From: Pseudomonadota bacterium
GTDB taxonomy: Bacteria > Pseudomonadota > Gammaproteobacteria > Burkholderiales > Burkholderiaceae_D
DNA: 17,178 nucleotides
Assembly (NCBI GenBank): GCA_023435945.1
Contig: JAEZLB010000005.1
Location: 1-17,178, forward strand
Direction of reading: 5' to 3'
Each line of letters starts with the position of its first letter. The first letter of the stretch is position 1. Position numbers and translations under genes: made by a program. Below, piece by piece: positions 7,591 through 15,235 of the stretch. Under the pieces are notes generated by a model that was not told where the DNA came from, did not search any database, and was given only the letters and a program-made list of their open reading frames with translations.

Positions 7591-8073
7591 ATGAAATTTT
7601 CCCATATTGTCATCATCAATGACCCCAACACGCCTCTGATCGAACCACTCAGCGTACAGCAAGTCTGGCGCGGCTTGGTGCTGCGCGCGGAAAAACCGGA
7701 AATGTTTGTACCCTGGATGGATGCCTGCATCATCACGGCACGCTCGGAAAATAGTCTGGAACGCGAGTTGCGATTTGGCGAATCCCGCATCCGGGACAAG
7801 GTGACCTTCCATCCCCCCATGCAGGTGCAATACCATGTACCGGCACAACAGAACATACCGGTATCGTCGCTGAGCATGCGCATAGAAATTCCTCAGCAGG
7901 ATGTGCTGATCGTGCGCTTCGACTATGAAGACGACATGCCTGAGAGCGCTGATCCGCAGGAAAATCTCTATCAGGAAATTCGCCGCTCTGCGTATCAGGA
8001 AGCCGATATCGACACCATACGCACGATACGCGAACTGGCGGCGCAAGGCAGGCTCGATGCCGACGAGCAATAA
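7591..8073 (+). CDS. AtaL-like (DUF1857) SRPBCC-type protein
   Basis: The product has 160 residues from ATG 7591. MKFSHIVIINDP is the expected family opening, so I prefer it over the in-frame ATG at 7537, which would add 18 residues of no family resemblance but has a purine-rich AGAGAGG nearby. Conserved features are PLIEPLSVQQVWRGLVLRAE, an ELRFGESRIRDKVTF block and the C-terminal helix LYQEIRRSAYQEADIDTIRTIREL. The family has a START/Bet v1-like fold and is named after a fungal acetylaranotin cluster member. In bacteria the function is unknown; ligand binding is plausible. No signal peptide or TM is present. Confidence 0.82.
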   Translation: MKFSHIVIINDPNTPLIEPLSVQQVWRGLVLRAEKPEMFVPWMDACIITARSENSLERELRFGESRIRDKVTFHPPMQVQYHVPAQQNIPVSSLSMRIEIPQQDVLIVRFDYEDDMPESADPQENLYQEIRRSAYQEADIDTIRTIRELAAQGRLDADEQ

Positions 8074-8118
8074 TCCTCTTTTTATTGATTGCTGATCTGT
8101 CACGCTCAATGGGTACTG

Positions 8119-8159
8119 GCAGCCTTCTTCTAGGCTGCTTAAAAAGCAGGCATGCTTTT
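8119..8159 (+). terminator. Two adjacent small hairpins, possible weak terminator
   Basis: GCAGCC (8119-8124) pairs with GGCTGC (8133-8138). Directly after, AAAAGCA (8142-8148) pairs with TGCTTTT (8153-8159). They lie between the AtaL-like gene and the SDR gene. The second hairpin ends in TTTT but has a weak AT-rich stem. This may partly separate transcription of the two genes. Confidence 0.4.
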
Positions 8160-8196
8160 CGCACACGCCATCGCCTTTCTTCTGGAGGTGATGACG

Positions 8197-9198
8197 ATGA
8201 AACTCAAGAAACTATCGGACCAAGTAATTGTGCTGACCGGGGCAAGCAGTGGTATCGGCCTGGTTACGGCACGCCAGGCGGCGCGCCGTGGTGCGCGCCT
8301 GGTATTGGCGGCTCGCAATAGCGAAGCGCTTGATCAACTCAGCCGTGAATTGAATGCAGACAAAGAATGTGCCGTCTGCGTTACCGCCGATGTCGGCAAG
8401 GAAGAAGACGTGCGCCGCATTGCGCAAACGGCCATTGAGCGTTTCGGCGGCTTCGATACTTGGGTCAATAATGCAGGCGTGTCGATTTTCGGGCCTTTGT
8501 CCGAGATCTCGCTGGATGACCAGAAACGCTTGTTCGATACCAATTTCTGGGGCGTGGTGCAGGGTTCGCTGGTTGCTGTCGAACACCTGAAACAGCGCGG
8601 CGGCGCACTGATCAATATCGGCAGCCAGGCCTCCGATCATGCCATTCCCCTGCAAGGCATCTACTCAGCCTCCAAGCATGCGGTGAAAGGCTTTACCGAC
8701 GCGCTGCGGGTGGAACTCAAGCAGCAGCATGCCCCCATTTCCGTCACCTTGATCAAGCCTACCAGCATCGATACGCAATTCGTATCGCATGCCAAAAATT
8801 ACATGGAGGTCGAGGCGCAGCTTCCCGCTCCCTTGTATGCCCCGGAAAACGTGGCGGAAGCCATCCTGTTTGCCGCGGAACATCCCAGCCGCGATATTTC
8901 CGTTGGCGCTCCTGCAAAAATGGGCGCGCTGCTGGCCAACATGTCGCCCCGACTGATGGACCGGTATCTGCGCCGGCTTGTTTTTAACCAGCAACGCAGT
9001 AACCGGCCGACTGGCGCGCAAGGCGATAGCCTGCATCAGCCAGGCGTTGATCTGAAGGAACGTGACGCGCACAACCGGCATGTATGCCAATCCAGCCTGA
9101 TGACCAAGGCAAGTCTCTATCCCAAGACTGCAGGCATGCTGCTGGCAGGAACCGGTCTGCTGTTAGGGGCCTTGTGGCGACGTTCCGCTACACGCTGA
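8197..9198 (+). CDS. Short-chain dehydrogenase/reductase with C-terminal membrane tail
   Basis: ATG 8197 is favoured by GGAGG at 8184-8188 with 8-nt spacing; ATG 8191 is too close to it. The product is 333 residues. The classical SDR fold is clear: TGASSGIG (14-21) for NAD(P), NNAG (91-94), and catalytic N116, S143 (INIGSQAS), Y156 and K160 (YSASK). An Arg-rich segment after the TG motif (RRGARLVLAAR) ends in AAR-N, compatible with NADP. The chain extends about 80 residues past a normal SDR core and ends with a hydrophobic helix (about 311-326) followed by WRRSATR, suggesting a membrane anchor. Substrate unknown. It lies about 130 bp upstream of a glycine-zipper stress-type gene in the same direction. 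Confidence 0.88.
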   Translation: MKLKKLSDQVIVLTGASSGIGLVTARQAARRGARLVLAARNSEALDQLSRELNADKECAVCVTADVGKEEDVRRIAQTAIERFGGFDTWVNNAGVSIFGPLSEISLDDQKRLFDTNFWGVVQGSLVAVEHLKQRGGALINIGSQASDHAIPLQGIYSASKHAVKGFTDALRVELKQQHAPISVTLIKPTSIDTQFVSHAKNYMEVEAQLPAPLYAPENVAEAILFAAEHPSRDISVGAPAKMGALLANMSPRLMDRYLRRLVFNQQRSNRPTGAQGDSLHQPGVDLKERDAHNRHVCQSSLMTKASLYPKTAGMLLAGTGLLLGALWRRSATR

Positions 9199-9327
9199 AA
9201 CTTCAATATTGCTGCAGATTGAAATTGCGCAAGTCCTGTTGCCCGAACTTATATCGTGTCACGGGTTCTTACTTTTGCATCGGAGGTATTCAAGCTTCGA
9301 GCTAAGATCAGAATGGAGGACGCCGTC

Positions 9328-9936
9328 ATGAGTACAATTATTGCAGGCTGTTTTGAGCAACAGGACCCGGCACGACACGCCGTTGAGGAATTGGAACAGG
9401 CAGGTTTTGCTGCGGACCAGATCAGCTCTTTTTATGTTAATCCGGCCGGCCAGCATGCAAGTTATCCCATCGGCGGTGATCACGACAAGTCACCGGGCGC
9501 GGAGGACAGCGGCAAGGGCGTCGTGGCGGGTGCAGCCACAGGCGGTACCGTCGGTGCGGCGGTAGGCGCGGCCACTGCTCCGGTTACCGGCCCCATCGGT
9601 CCCGCAGTGGGTGCCATGCTGGGCGCGCATATAGGGTCCCTGGTGGGCTCGATGAACCAGATGAAGGACGACGGCGGGCCAGAACACCACGATGAAACGC
9701 CACCCCTGCGCGTGGCGGGGATGTATGTCGCGGTGGCTTTGCCAGACGCCGACATGGAACGTCAGGCGGTCGATATCCTGCGCAGTTGCGGCGCCGGCAG
9801 TGTGGAACGCGCCCAAGGCACGATTCAAAACAGCGACTGGAGCGATTTCGATCCGGCCTCGTCTCCCGACCTTATCATTCCTTCCATCCAGGCGGAGGGT
9901 GGCACCTCATCGCCCGCATCGGTCAGAAAAGGCTGA
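9328..9936 (+). CDS. Glycine-zipper stress-type protein
   Basis: ATG 9328 is preceded by TGGAGGA (9314-9320) at good spacing, giving 202 residues. Residues 1-45 form a small alpha/beta unit (TIIAGCFEQQDPARHAVEEL) like the N-terminal domain of general-stress proteins that modulate or sense through a paired repeat. A Gly/Ala-rich glycine zipper spans about 62-108 (GVVAGAATGG, AVGAMLGAHIGSLVGS) and could insert in or associate with membrane. A second beta-alpha-type unit follows (MYVAVALPDADMERQAVDIL, 132-151), perhaps pairing with the first. Similar proteins are often stress-induced, but I know no defined function. It may be cotranscribed with the SDR gene upstream. Confidence 0.75.
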   Translation: MSTIIAGCFEQQDPARHAVEELEQAGFAADQISSFYVNPAGQHASYPIGGDHDKSPGAEDSGKGVVAGAATGGTVGAAVGAATAPVTGPIGPAVGAMLGAHIGSLVGSMNQMKDDGGPEHHDETPPLRVAGMYVAVALPDADMERQAVDILRSCGAGSVERAQGTIQNSDWSDFDPASSPDLIIPSIQAEGGTSSPASVRKG

Positions 9937-10019
9937 GTACGGGTTCCGCCGATCTGATCGGCGACCAGCGCATCACCGTATCGATAGGCCGTGCGGGCGC
10001 GGGTTTGTTTGGCAGCTTC

Positions 10020-10598
10020 TTATATCCAGCCCAATCCACCCAGCACGGCTCCTGCCATCAGCAAGCCTAGCAGGGGAAATTGCGTGCGCCACACCAGTAG
10101 CACGGCGGCCACCATTACCAGCCATAACTTCCAATCACGCGCGATATCGTTATGGGTACTGGCCATGATCCACCCGGTTGCGATAAGCAGGGAGATGACA
10201 ATAGGCCCCATGCCCGCCTTGAAGGCGCGCACAATGCGCATATCTCGATGTCGGTGCACCCAGCTGCCGCCGACATAGGCCAGCATGGCATTCGGCAGGA
10301 ACAGGCCAACCATGGTAAGGAGGGAGCCGAACAGCGCTGCAAACATGCTGCCAGTGTTGATGCCAACATGCCAGCCGAACAAGGCGACGAACAAAACATT
10401 AGGACCGGGCGCTGCCTGCGCCATTGCAATGGAGGCCGTGAACTGGGCATCGGTAAGCCAGCCATTCTGATCGACCAGAAACCGATGCATATCCGGTGCG
10501 GCAACCATCACGCCACCGATGGTCAGCAATGACATGCCCAGGTAGTACAGGAACAGATTCAGCCAGTCGGCAATGCTCATTACCTGGAGGGCTGCCAT
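10020..10598 (-). CDS. Chromate transporter, short-chain CHR subunit (second gene)
   Basis: ATG 10598 lies behind GGGGAG and 4 bp past the upstream gene's stop; this gives 192 residues. The CHR-domain signatures are visible: GMSLLTIGGVMVAAPDMHRFLV, QAAPGPNVLFVALFGWHVG, and several further hydrophobic helices (about five or six TM). CHR transporters exchange or export chromate or sulfate-like anions. Here the protein is the half-size (one-domain) form, paired with a second half-size gene just upstream. In such pairs the two halves have opposite topology and both are needed. The actual substrate cannot be inferred; no regulator (chrB) is adjacent. Confidence 0.88.
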   Translation of the reverse strand: MAALQVMSIADWLNLFLYYLGMSLLTIGGVMVAAPDMHRFLVDQNGWLTDAQFTASIAMAQAAPGPNVLFVALFGWHVGINTGSMFAALFGSLLTMVGLFLPNAMLAYVGGSWVHRHRDMRIVRAFKAGMGPIVISLLIATGWIMASTHNDIARDWKLWLVMVAAVLLVWRTQFPLLGLLMAGAVLGGLGWI

Positions 10599-10602
10599 GG
10601 GC

Positions 10603-11169
10603 TCAGCTCCCCAGCTTTTTATAAGCCCATGCACAGGACACGGCACCCAAACCTGCCAGTGCATAGAGCACCGGCCAGCGCAGTATGCCCACCATCACAA
10701 AGCAGGCTGCACCGAATCCCATGCAGACGCGTAAGCCAAGCGGATTGATTTTCAGCGCCGTGAACAAGCGTATGCCGCTGCCGATAATGAGCGCGGCTGC
10801 GATAGCGCCCATGCCACGTATGATGCCGACCACCTGAGGATAATGAGAGAAATGGCTGTACACCATGGCCAGCAACAGCACGAGAATCATGGGCGTCGCC
10901 AGCATGCCGGCCAAGGCCGTGGCAGCGCCGCGCCATCCGAAATAGCGCGTCCCCAGCATGATGGCCAGATTAACCACGTTCGCGCCCGGGAATATCTGGA
11001 CTACCGCCCAATCTTCGACGAACTCTTCCTGGGTCAGCCAGCGCCGGCGCTCCACCAGATCGCGCTGTACCACCGGCAGCACGCCACCAAACCCCTGCAT
11101 GGTCAGCGAGTTAAATGACAGGAACAGCTCCATCAGGGATCGCGGTCGATTGGTTACTGCGGAAGTCAT
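10603..11169 (-). CDS. Chromate transporter, short-chain CHR subunit (first gene)
   Basis: A 188-residue polytopic membrane protein from ATG 11169. It contains FNSLTMQGFGGVLPVVQRDL (18-37), which is the CHR N-terminal amphipathic signature with GFGG, then WLTQEEFVEDWAVVQIFPGANVVN, and four to five hydrophobic helices. It is a half-size CHR protein whose stop sits 4 bp before the start of its partner, so the two form an operon and most likely a heteromeric transporter. It is separated from priA (same strand, downstream gene order reversed) by about 125 bp. Confidence 0.88.
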   Translation of the reverse strand: MTSAVTNRPRSLMELFLSFNSLTMQGFGGVLPVVQRDLVERRRWLTQEEFVEDWAVVQIFPGANVVNLAIMLGTRYFGWRGAATALAGMLATPMILVLLLAMVYSHFSHYPQVVGIIRGMGAIAAALIIGSGIRLFTALKINPLGLRVCMGFGAACFVMVGILRWPVLYALAGLGAVSCAWAYKKLGS

Positions 11170-11273
11170 GAACAGGCGAATGCGAAGGAATGAGGTGAGT
11201 GTATACGGGCCGCAGCCAGCGATGCGAACACACTTTATTCTAGCCGTAACGGATGCCGTATAGCAGCCTCATT

Positions 11274-11299
11274 TGATGCGGATTTTCAAAGCCGCATCA
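11274..11299 (-). terminator. Hairpin at the end of priA
   Basis: TGATGCGG (11274-11281) pairs with CCGCATCA (11292-11299), an 8-bp GC-containing stem with a 10-nt loop. One arm contains the priA stop codon (11297-11299). There is no strong T run on either side, so it may be a weak terminator or an mRNA-end stabiliser. Confidence 0.45.
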
Positions 11300-13324
11300 G
11301 ATATCGACCGGATCGACTTCCAGCGACCAGCGCACCGAGGTTCTGGTACTGCGCAACTCTGCCATCCAGGAGCGCAGGCACGCCTGCAGCGCGGGACGCG
11401 AGGTGGACTCGATGAGTAATTGCGCACGTTCGACATTGGCGATACGGGTCATGGTCATTGGAATCGGATCGTTCACCATGATGCCTTGCATGGCTATCAG
11501 TTCCGCCGCCTGCTGCAGAAAAGCCAGTGCGACGTCCACATTCTTCGCTTCGGCTCTTAGCAAAGCCTGATGAACAAAAGGCGGTAGCGCAGCCTGCTGC
11601 CGCTCTTCCAGCAGCTTGGCAGCAAAATCGGGATAGTCATGCGCCACCAGCGCATGGTAGAGCGGATGTTGCGGATAACGCGTTTGTAGCAGCACTTCGC
11701 TGGCATTACCCCCTTCCTTTTCTGCCGCCCGGCCTGCCCGGCCTGACACCTGCATCAATTGCGCAAACAGGCGCTCACTCGCACGGTAGTCATGCGAGAA
11801 CAGCGCCGTATCCGGATTGAGCACGCCCACCAGTGTCAAATTCTTGAAATCGTGGCCCTTGGCCACCATCTGCGTGCCGATCAGGATATCGATGCTGCCG
11901 TCATGCACCTGATCGAAAGCGGCCTGCGCACTGCCCTTGCGGCGCGTGGAGTCGGCATCGATGCGCAGGATGCGCGCCTGCGGAAAGAGGGTTTGCAGAC
12001 ATTCCTCGAAGCGTTGCGTACCTCGCCCCATGGGCTGCAGGTCCACGTTGCCGCAGGTGGGACAGGCGTGGGGAATGTACAGCTCCAGGCTGCAATGATG
12101 GCAGCGCAGGCGCCGGTCCGGCTTGTGCAACACCATGAAGGCGGTGCAGCGCTTGCAATTGCTGACCCAGCCGCAAGCCTCACATTGCAATACCGGTGCA
12201 TATCCGCGCCGGTTCAAGAACAGCAGGGATTGCTCCCCGCTTTCCATGCGACGCCGGATGGCATTGATCAGCGTTGGCGTCAAACCATCCTGCGGCTTTT
12301 CCCGTTCCATGTCGACCAGACGCACCTTGGGCAGAACCGCCTGCGACACCGCGCGCTCGGGCATGGGCAGATAACGATAGCGCCCCGACAGCTGGTGCTG
12401 CCAGCTTTCCAGCGACGGCGTGGCCGATCCCAGCACTACGGGAATATTCAACTGATGCGCACGCCAGACTGCCAGATCGCGCGCGGAGTAACGCAACCCC
12501 TCCTGCTGCTTGTACGAGGGATCGTGCTCTTCGTCGACGATAATCAGCTTCAAACCTGGAAGAGACGCCATCACGGCCAGGCGCGTGCCGAGTATGATGC
12601 GCGCCTGCCCCAGGTGTGCAGCCAGCCAGTGATGCAAGCGCTCACCCTCGGCCAATCCGCTATGAAGCGTAGCCAGCGGCACTGTCGGAAAACGGTTGCG
12701 GATATTTGCTTCGAACTGGGGCGTGAGGTTAATTTCCGGGACCAGGATCAGGATCTGGCTATCGGGCTCGCGCGCCAGCAAGCGAGCGGCAGCCTGCAGA
12801 TAGACCTCGGTTTTTCCGCTGCCGGTTACCCCATGCAGCAGGTAAGGCGTAAAAGCCTGCGCATCCACGATTGCATCCACCGCGGCTTGCTGGGCCGGCA
12901 ATAAGGCCGGGCTGTGAGCCGGGGCGGGGTCCATCCCGGAGTTTTGCTTGCCCAGTTTTTTTAAAGTCCGATCCAGGGAAACCGGTTTGAGCGCCCGCAG
13001 GTTCTTGGGCAAGGCAGGAATCACTACTTCACCGAGGGGGCGCTGATAGTATTCGGCGGCAAATCGTCCGAGGGCCAGCCAAGCGGTACTCATCGGCGGG
13101 AGCTGGTGACGTACGGCGAGGACATTGCGGACTTTCTCTTCCGGCATGTCCGAGCTGGGGCTAATGCCTACGATCAGTCCTGCCACTTCCCGTGGACCAA
13201 ACGGCACAATGACCAGTTGCCCTACTTGCGGCACCGGTCCTGCCTCCGCCTCGGGTATCCACCGATAATCGAAGTGCACATCGAGAGGCGTATCGAGGGC
13301 TACCTGAAGGAAAAGAGCGCTCAC
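11297..13324 (-). CDS. priA: Primosomal protein N' (replication restart helicase PriA)
   Basis: The 675-residue product has the PriA DNA-binding N-terminus (VALDTPLDVHFDY), Walker A GVTGSGKT (165-172), DEEH (264-267) and GSATPSLES (299-307). Between the helicase lobes it has the zinc-binding region with eight cysteines (C381, C384, C390, C393, C408, C411, C421, C424). It is shorter than the 732-residue E. coli enzyme, as is common outside the enterics. PriA recognises forks and D-loops and reloads DnaB. The start codon is GTG at 13324 with no obvious Shine-Dalgarno; no in-frame ATG lies nearby upstream. The gene is preceded by an unusual 754-bp AT-rich gap with DnaA-box-like sites, the nearest about 70 bp from the start. 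Confidence 0.96.
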   Translation of the reverse strand: MSALFLQVALDTPLDVHFDYRWIPEAEAGPVPQVGQLVIVPFGPREVAGLIVGISPSSDMPEEKVRNVLAVRHQLPPMSTAWLALGRFAAEYYQRPLGEVVIPALPKNLRALKPVSLDRTLKKLGKQNSGMDPAPAHSPALLPAQQAAVDAIVDAQAFTPYLLHGVTGSGKTEVYLQAAARLLAREPDSQILILVPEINLTPQFEANIRNRFPTVPLATLHSGLAEGERLHHWLAAHLGQARIILGTRLAVMASLPGLKLIIVDEEHDPSYKQQEGLRYSARDLAVWRAHQLNIPVVLGSATPSLESWQHQLSGRYRYLPMPERAVSQAVLPKVRLVDMEREKPQDGLTPTLINAIRRRMESGEQSLLFLNRRGYAPVLQCEACGWVSNCKRCTAFMVLHKPDRRLRCHHCSLELYIPHACPTCGNVDLQPMGRGTQRFEECLQTLFPQARILRIDADSTRRKGSAQAAFDQVHDGSIDILIGTQMVAKGHDFKNLTLVGVLNPDTALFSHDYRASERLFAQLMQVSGRAGRAAEKEGGNASEVLLQTRYPQHPLYHALVAHDYPDFAAKLLEERQQAALPPFVHQALLRAEAKNVDVALAFLQQAAELIAMQGIMVNDPIPMTMTRIANVERAQLLIESTSRPALQACLRSWMAELRSTRTSVRWSLEVDPVDI

Positions 13325-13395
13325 GGAAAGATGATGAATGAATTTTGTGTGCTAAGCCCCGGATCTATAAGGAGTTTTTATTTGCCTTATTTCCC

Positions 13396-13416
13396 TGTGG
13401 ATAAGCTTGTGCATAA
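13396..13416 (+). promoter_or_regulatory. Pair of DnaA-box-like sites, copy 1
   Basis: TGTGGATAA (13396-13404) is the exact complement of the canonical DnaA box TTATCCACA. TGTGCATAA (13408-13416) fits the looser TTWTNCACA consensus. They are in the same orientation, 3 bp apart (12 bp start to start), which favours cooperative binding. The pair lies about 70 bp upstream of the priA start codon. Confidence 0.65.
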
Positions 13417-13582
13417 ATTTGCGAACAGTTACCTTGCTGCAATCCATACTAGAGATTAAGTACTTGCCTTGATAGAAGAGTCAGGAATAATTTCCATTAA
13501 AAATCAAAGGCTTAATCCAAGTTTAGAGAGATGACGAAAAATTTATTATGAAAGTATAAAATTTCCTGCGGGTGGTTTTTAT

Positions 13583-13591
13583 TGTGTATAA
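13583..13591 (+). promoter_or_regulatory. Single DnaA-box-like site, copy 1
   Basis: TGTGTATAA is the complement of TTATACACA, which fits the DnaA consensus TTWTNCACA. It has the same orientation as the pair 187 bp to the left. Confidence 0.5.
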
Positions 13592-13709
13592 GCAGCACTA
13601 CTTCCAATTGAAGGAGCCTCTTTGATACTTTCTTGCCCCTTATTTAAAGTTTTGCTTTAAGTATCTATGCAAGTCCTCGATTCATAAGTGATTTTTTACG
13701 CGCTTTCCC

Positions 13710-13730
13710 TGTGGATAACTTTGTGCATAA
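13710..13730 (+). promoter_or_regulatory. Pair of DnaA-box-like sites, copy 2
   Basis: TGTGGATAA (13710-13718, perfect canonical box complement) and TGTGCATAA (13722-13730). Spacing, order and orientation are identical to the pair at 13396-13416. Confidence 0.65.
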
Positions 13731-13894
13731 GAAACCCGTCAGCTTGTCTCGCTTCTTCTTTTCTAGTACCGGCAGGAAAGCAATTGTTTCCACCACTTAA
13801 TATTTCTTTTAAAAATCAAACACTTAGTGAAAATTGGAAAGAGAGGTAACCAACCTAAGCACGGCGAAAGTTATTCAAAAAGACTTCGGGACAA

Positions 13895-13903
13895 TGTGAA
13901 TAA
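13895..13903 (+). promoter_or_regulatory. Single DnaA-box-like site, copy 2
   Basis: TGTGAATAA is the complement of TTATTCACA and fits TTWTNCACA. It is 312 bp from the matching single site in copy 1, keeping the three-box module intact. Confidence 0.5.
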
Positions 13904-13971
13904 TATTCGTTGTCTCTTCACCTTTCCTACTCCCACTGTAGGACGATTCTTAGGCGCCTTCCCTTGTTCTT

Positions 13972-14009
13972 ATGCGGGTTTTCAGGCGCTTTTAGCACCA
14001 AACCCGCAT
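13972..14009. other. Strong two-step hairpin downstream of hemE
   Basis: ATGCGGGTTT (13972-13981) pairs perfectly with AAACCCGCAT (14000-14009). Inside the 18-nt loop, GGCGC (13985-13989) can pair with GCACC (13995-13999) apart from one mismatch, giving a long cruciform-capable structure. It is about 70 nt past the hemE stop. Neither strand has a long T run directly after it, so it may be an imperfect hemE terminator or an RNA/DNA structural element. Confidence 0.5.
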
Positions 14010-14078
14010 GTGGTCTCGATGTAAAAACTCGGGGCTTATACACCAAGGGTTTGCTACCGATTTTGAGCAAGAGCAATG

Positions 14079-15164
14079 TCAGCCAGCCCGCATTTTGCGG
14101 CTATATTCATGCACGGTTTCGGCTAATACGGTTACGGCTTCCGGTGGGGTAAATTGCGAAATACCATGACCGAGATTGAAGACGTGTCCGGCGCCTGCCT
14201 CCGGCTTGCCGAAGGATTCCAGCACCTTGATGGCCTCGGCGCGGATCTGGTTAGCACCGGCAAATAGAATATTCGGGTCCAGGTTGCCTTGAAGTGCAAC
14301 CTTGTGGCCGACGCGCTGGCGCGCCTGGGCCAGATTGACGGTCCAGTCCAGGCCGACCGCATCGGCGCCGATGCCGGCGATGTCTTCCAGCCACTGGCCG
14401 CCGCCCTTGGTAAACACGATGCAGGGAATGGTGACGCCGTCTTTCTCACGCTTCAGCTGCGCCACCACCTGACGCATATAGTCGAGCGAAAACTGCTGGT
14501 AAATGCCATCAGCCAGCGTGCCGCCCCAAGTGTCAAAAATCATCACTGCCTGTGCGCCGGCATCGATCTGGGCATTCAGGTAGGCAGCCACCGTATCGGC
14601 GTTGGTTTTCAGGATGTGATGCATCAAGTCCGGGCGGCTGTAGAGCATGCTCTTGACGGTGCGGAAGTCATCGGAGCCACCGCCTTCCACCATGTAGCAC
14701 GCCAGCGTCCACGGGCTGCCGGAAAAACCGATCAGCGGCACGCGGCCATTCAGCGCGCGGCGAATCTGCGTGACCGCATCGAACACGTATTGCAGCGAAG
14801 CGAGATCGGGAACGTGCAGTGCCTTGATGGCTGCTTCATCGCGCAAGGGCCGTTCGAACTTGGGCCCCTCCCCCTCAGCAAAATACAATCCCAGGCCCAT
14901 GGCATCCGGCACCGTCAGGATGTCGGAGAACAGGATGGATGCATCCAGCGGATAACGATCCAGCGGTTGCAGGGTCACTTCGGTGGCGTAATCCGGGTTC
15001 TTGGCCAGCCCCAGGAAAGACCCGGCGCGCTGGCGGGTCGCACGGTATTCCGGCAAATAACGTCCGGCCTGGCGCATCAGCCACAGCGGGGTGTAGTCGG
15101 TAGGTTGGCGCAGCAAGGCGCGCAGGAAAGTGTCGTTTTTCAGCGGTGCGAACGAGGTGGACAT
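14079..15164 (-). CDS. hemE: Uroporphyrinogen decarboxylase
   Basis: Starting at ATG 15164 ([21 protein letters not shown]) it gives 361 residues, close to the 354 of E. coli HemE; the longer open frame upstream adds 57 residues with no family match. Signature 1, [15 protein letters not shown] (26-40), carries the substrate-binding Arg pair (R31 and R35). The invariant Asp is D81 in ILFSDIL. Signature 2 is [18 protein letters not shown], and NLGHGI lies near the C-terminus. HemE converts uroporphyrinogen III to coproporphyrinogen III by four decarboxylations in cytoplasmic haem synthesis. A 71-bp gap separates it from the membrane-protein gene upstream on the same strand. A GATAAT at 15192-15197 (minus) could be a -10, but no good -35 is seen. 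Confidence 0.96.
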   Translation of the reverse strand: MSTSFAPLKNDTFLRALLRQPTDYTPLWLMRQAGRYLPEYRATRQRAGSFLGLAKNPDYATEVTLQPLDRYPLDASILFSDILTVPDAMGLGLYFAEGEGPKFERPLRDEAAIKALHVPDLASLQYVFDAVTQIRRALNGRVPLIGFSGSPWTLACYMVEGGGSDDFRTVKSMLYSRPDLMHHILKTNADTVAAYLNAQIDAGAQAVMIFDTWGGTLADGIYQQFSLDYMRQVVAQLKREKDGVTIPCIVFTKGGGQWLEDIAGIGADAVGLDWTVNLAQARQRVGHKVALQGNLDPNILFAGANQIRAEAIKVLESFGKPEAGAGHVFNLGHGISQFTPPEAVTVLAETVHEYSRKMRAG

Positions 15165-15235
15165 GGCGAGAAGCGAATTGAGCAATCCCGTATTATCCCC
15201 CAAGACGCTACAAAAGAGGCGTTTAGGCGGATCGC

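Larger units (their letters stand above)
13390..13700. repeat. Diverged tandem repeat, copy 1 (hemE-priA gap)
   Basis: The core at 13390-13416 (TTTCCCTGTGGATAA followed by TGTGCATAA) matches the core at 13704-13730 at 25 of 27 positions. Further matching blocks lie at the same offset: TTAAAAATCAAA at 13497-13508, a GAGAG tract near 13526, and TGTGTATAA at 13583. The intervening sequence is diverged. Ends are approximate. No gene is seen in it. Confidence 0.65.
13704..13990. repeat. Diverged tandem repeat, copy 2 (hemE-priA gap)
   Basis: This is the second copy of the unit at 13390. The core is at 13704-13730, TTAAAAATCAAA at 13809-13820, GAGAG at 13841-13845 and TGTGAATAA at 13895. The offsets from copy 1 are 312-315 bp throughout. 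The right end is uncertain because similarity fades after about 13905. Confidence 0.6.

Noticed and set aside
9948..9962. Inverted repeat GCCGAT-CTG-ATCGGC after the glycine-zipper gene
   Set aside because: It has a 6-bp stem, a 3-nt loop and no T run; too weak to call a terminator.
11759..12904. 381-codon open frame on plus, antisense to priA
   Set aside because: It is opposite the intact priA helicase region and the product is Gln/His/Arg-rich without domains.
13325..14078. Full chromosomal replication origin in the hemE-priA gap
   Set aside because: DnaA boxes are present, but dnaA/dnaN are not adjacent and no clear 13-mer unwinding repeats were found; a titration or regulatory site is the more careful reading.
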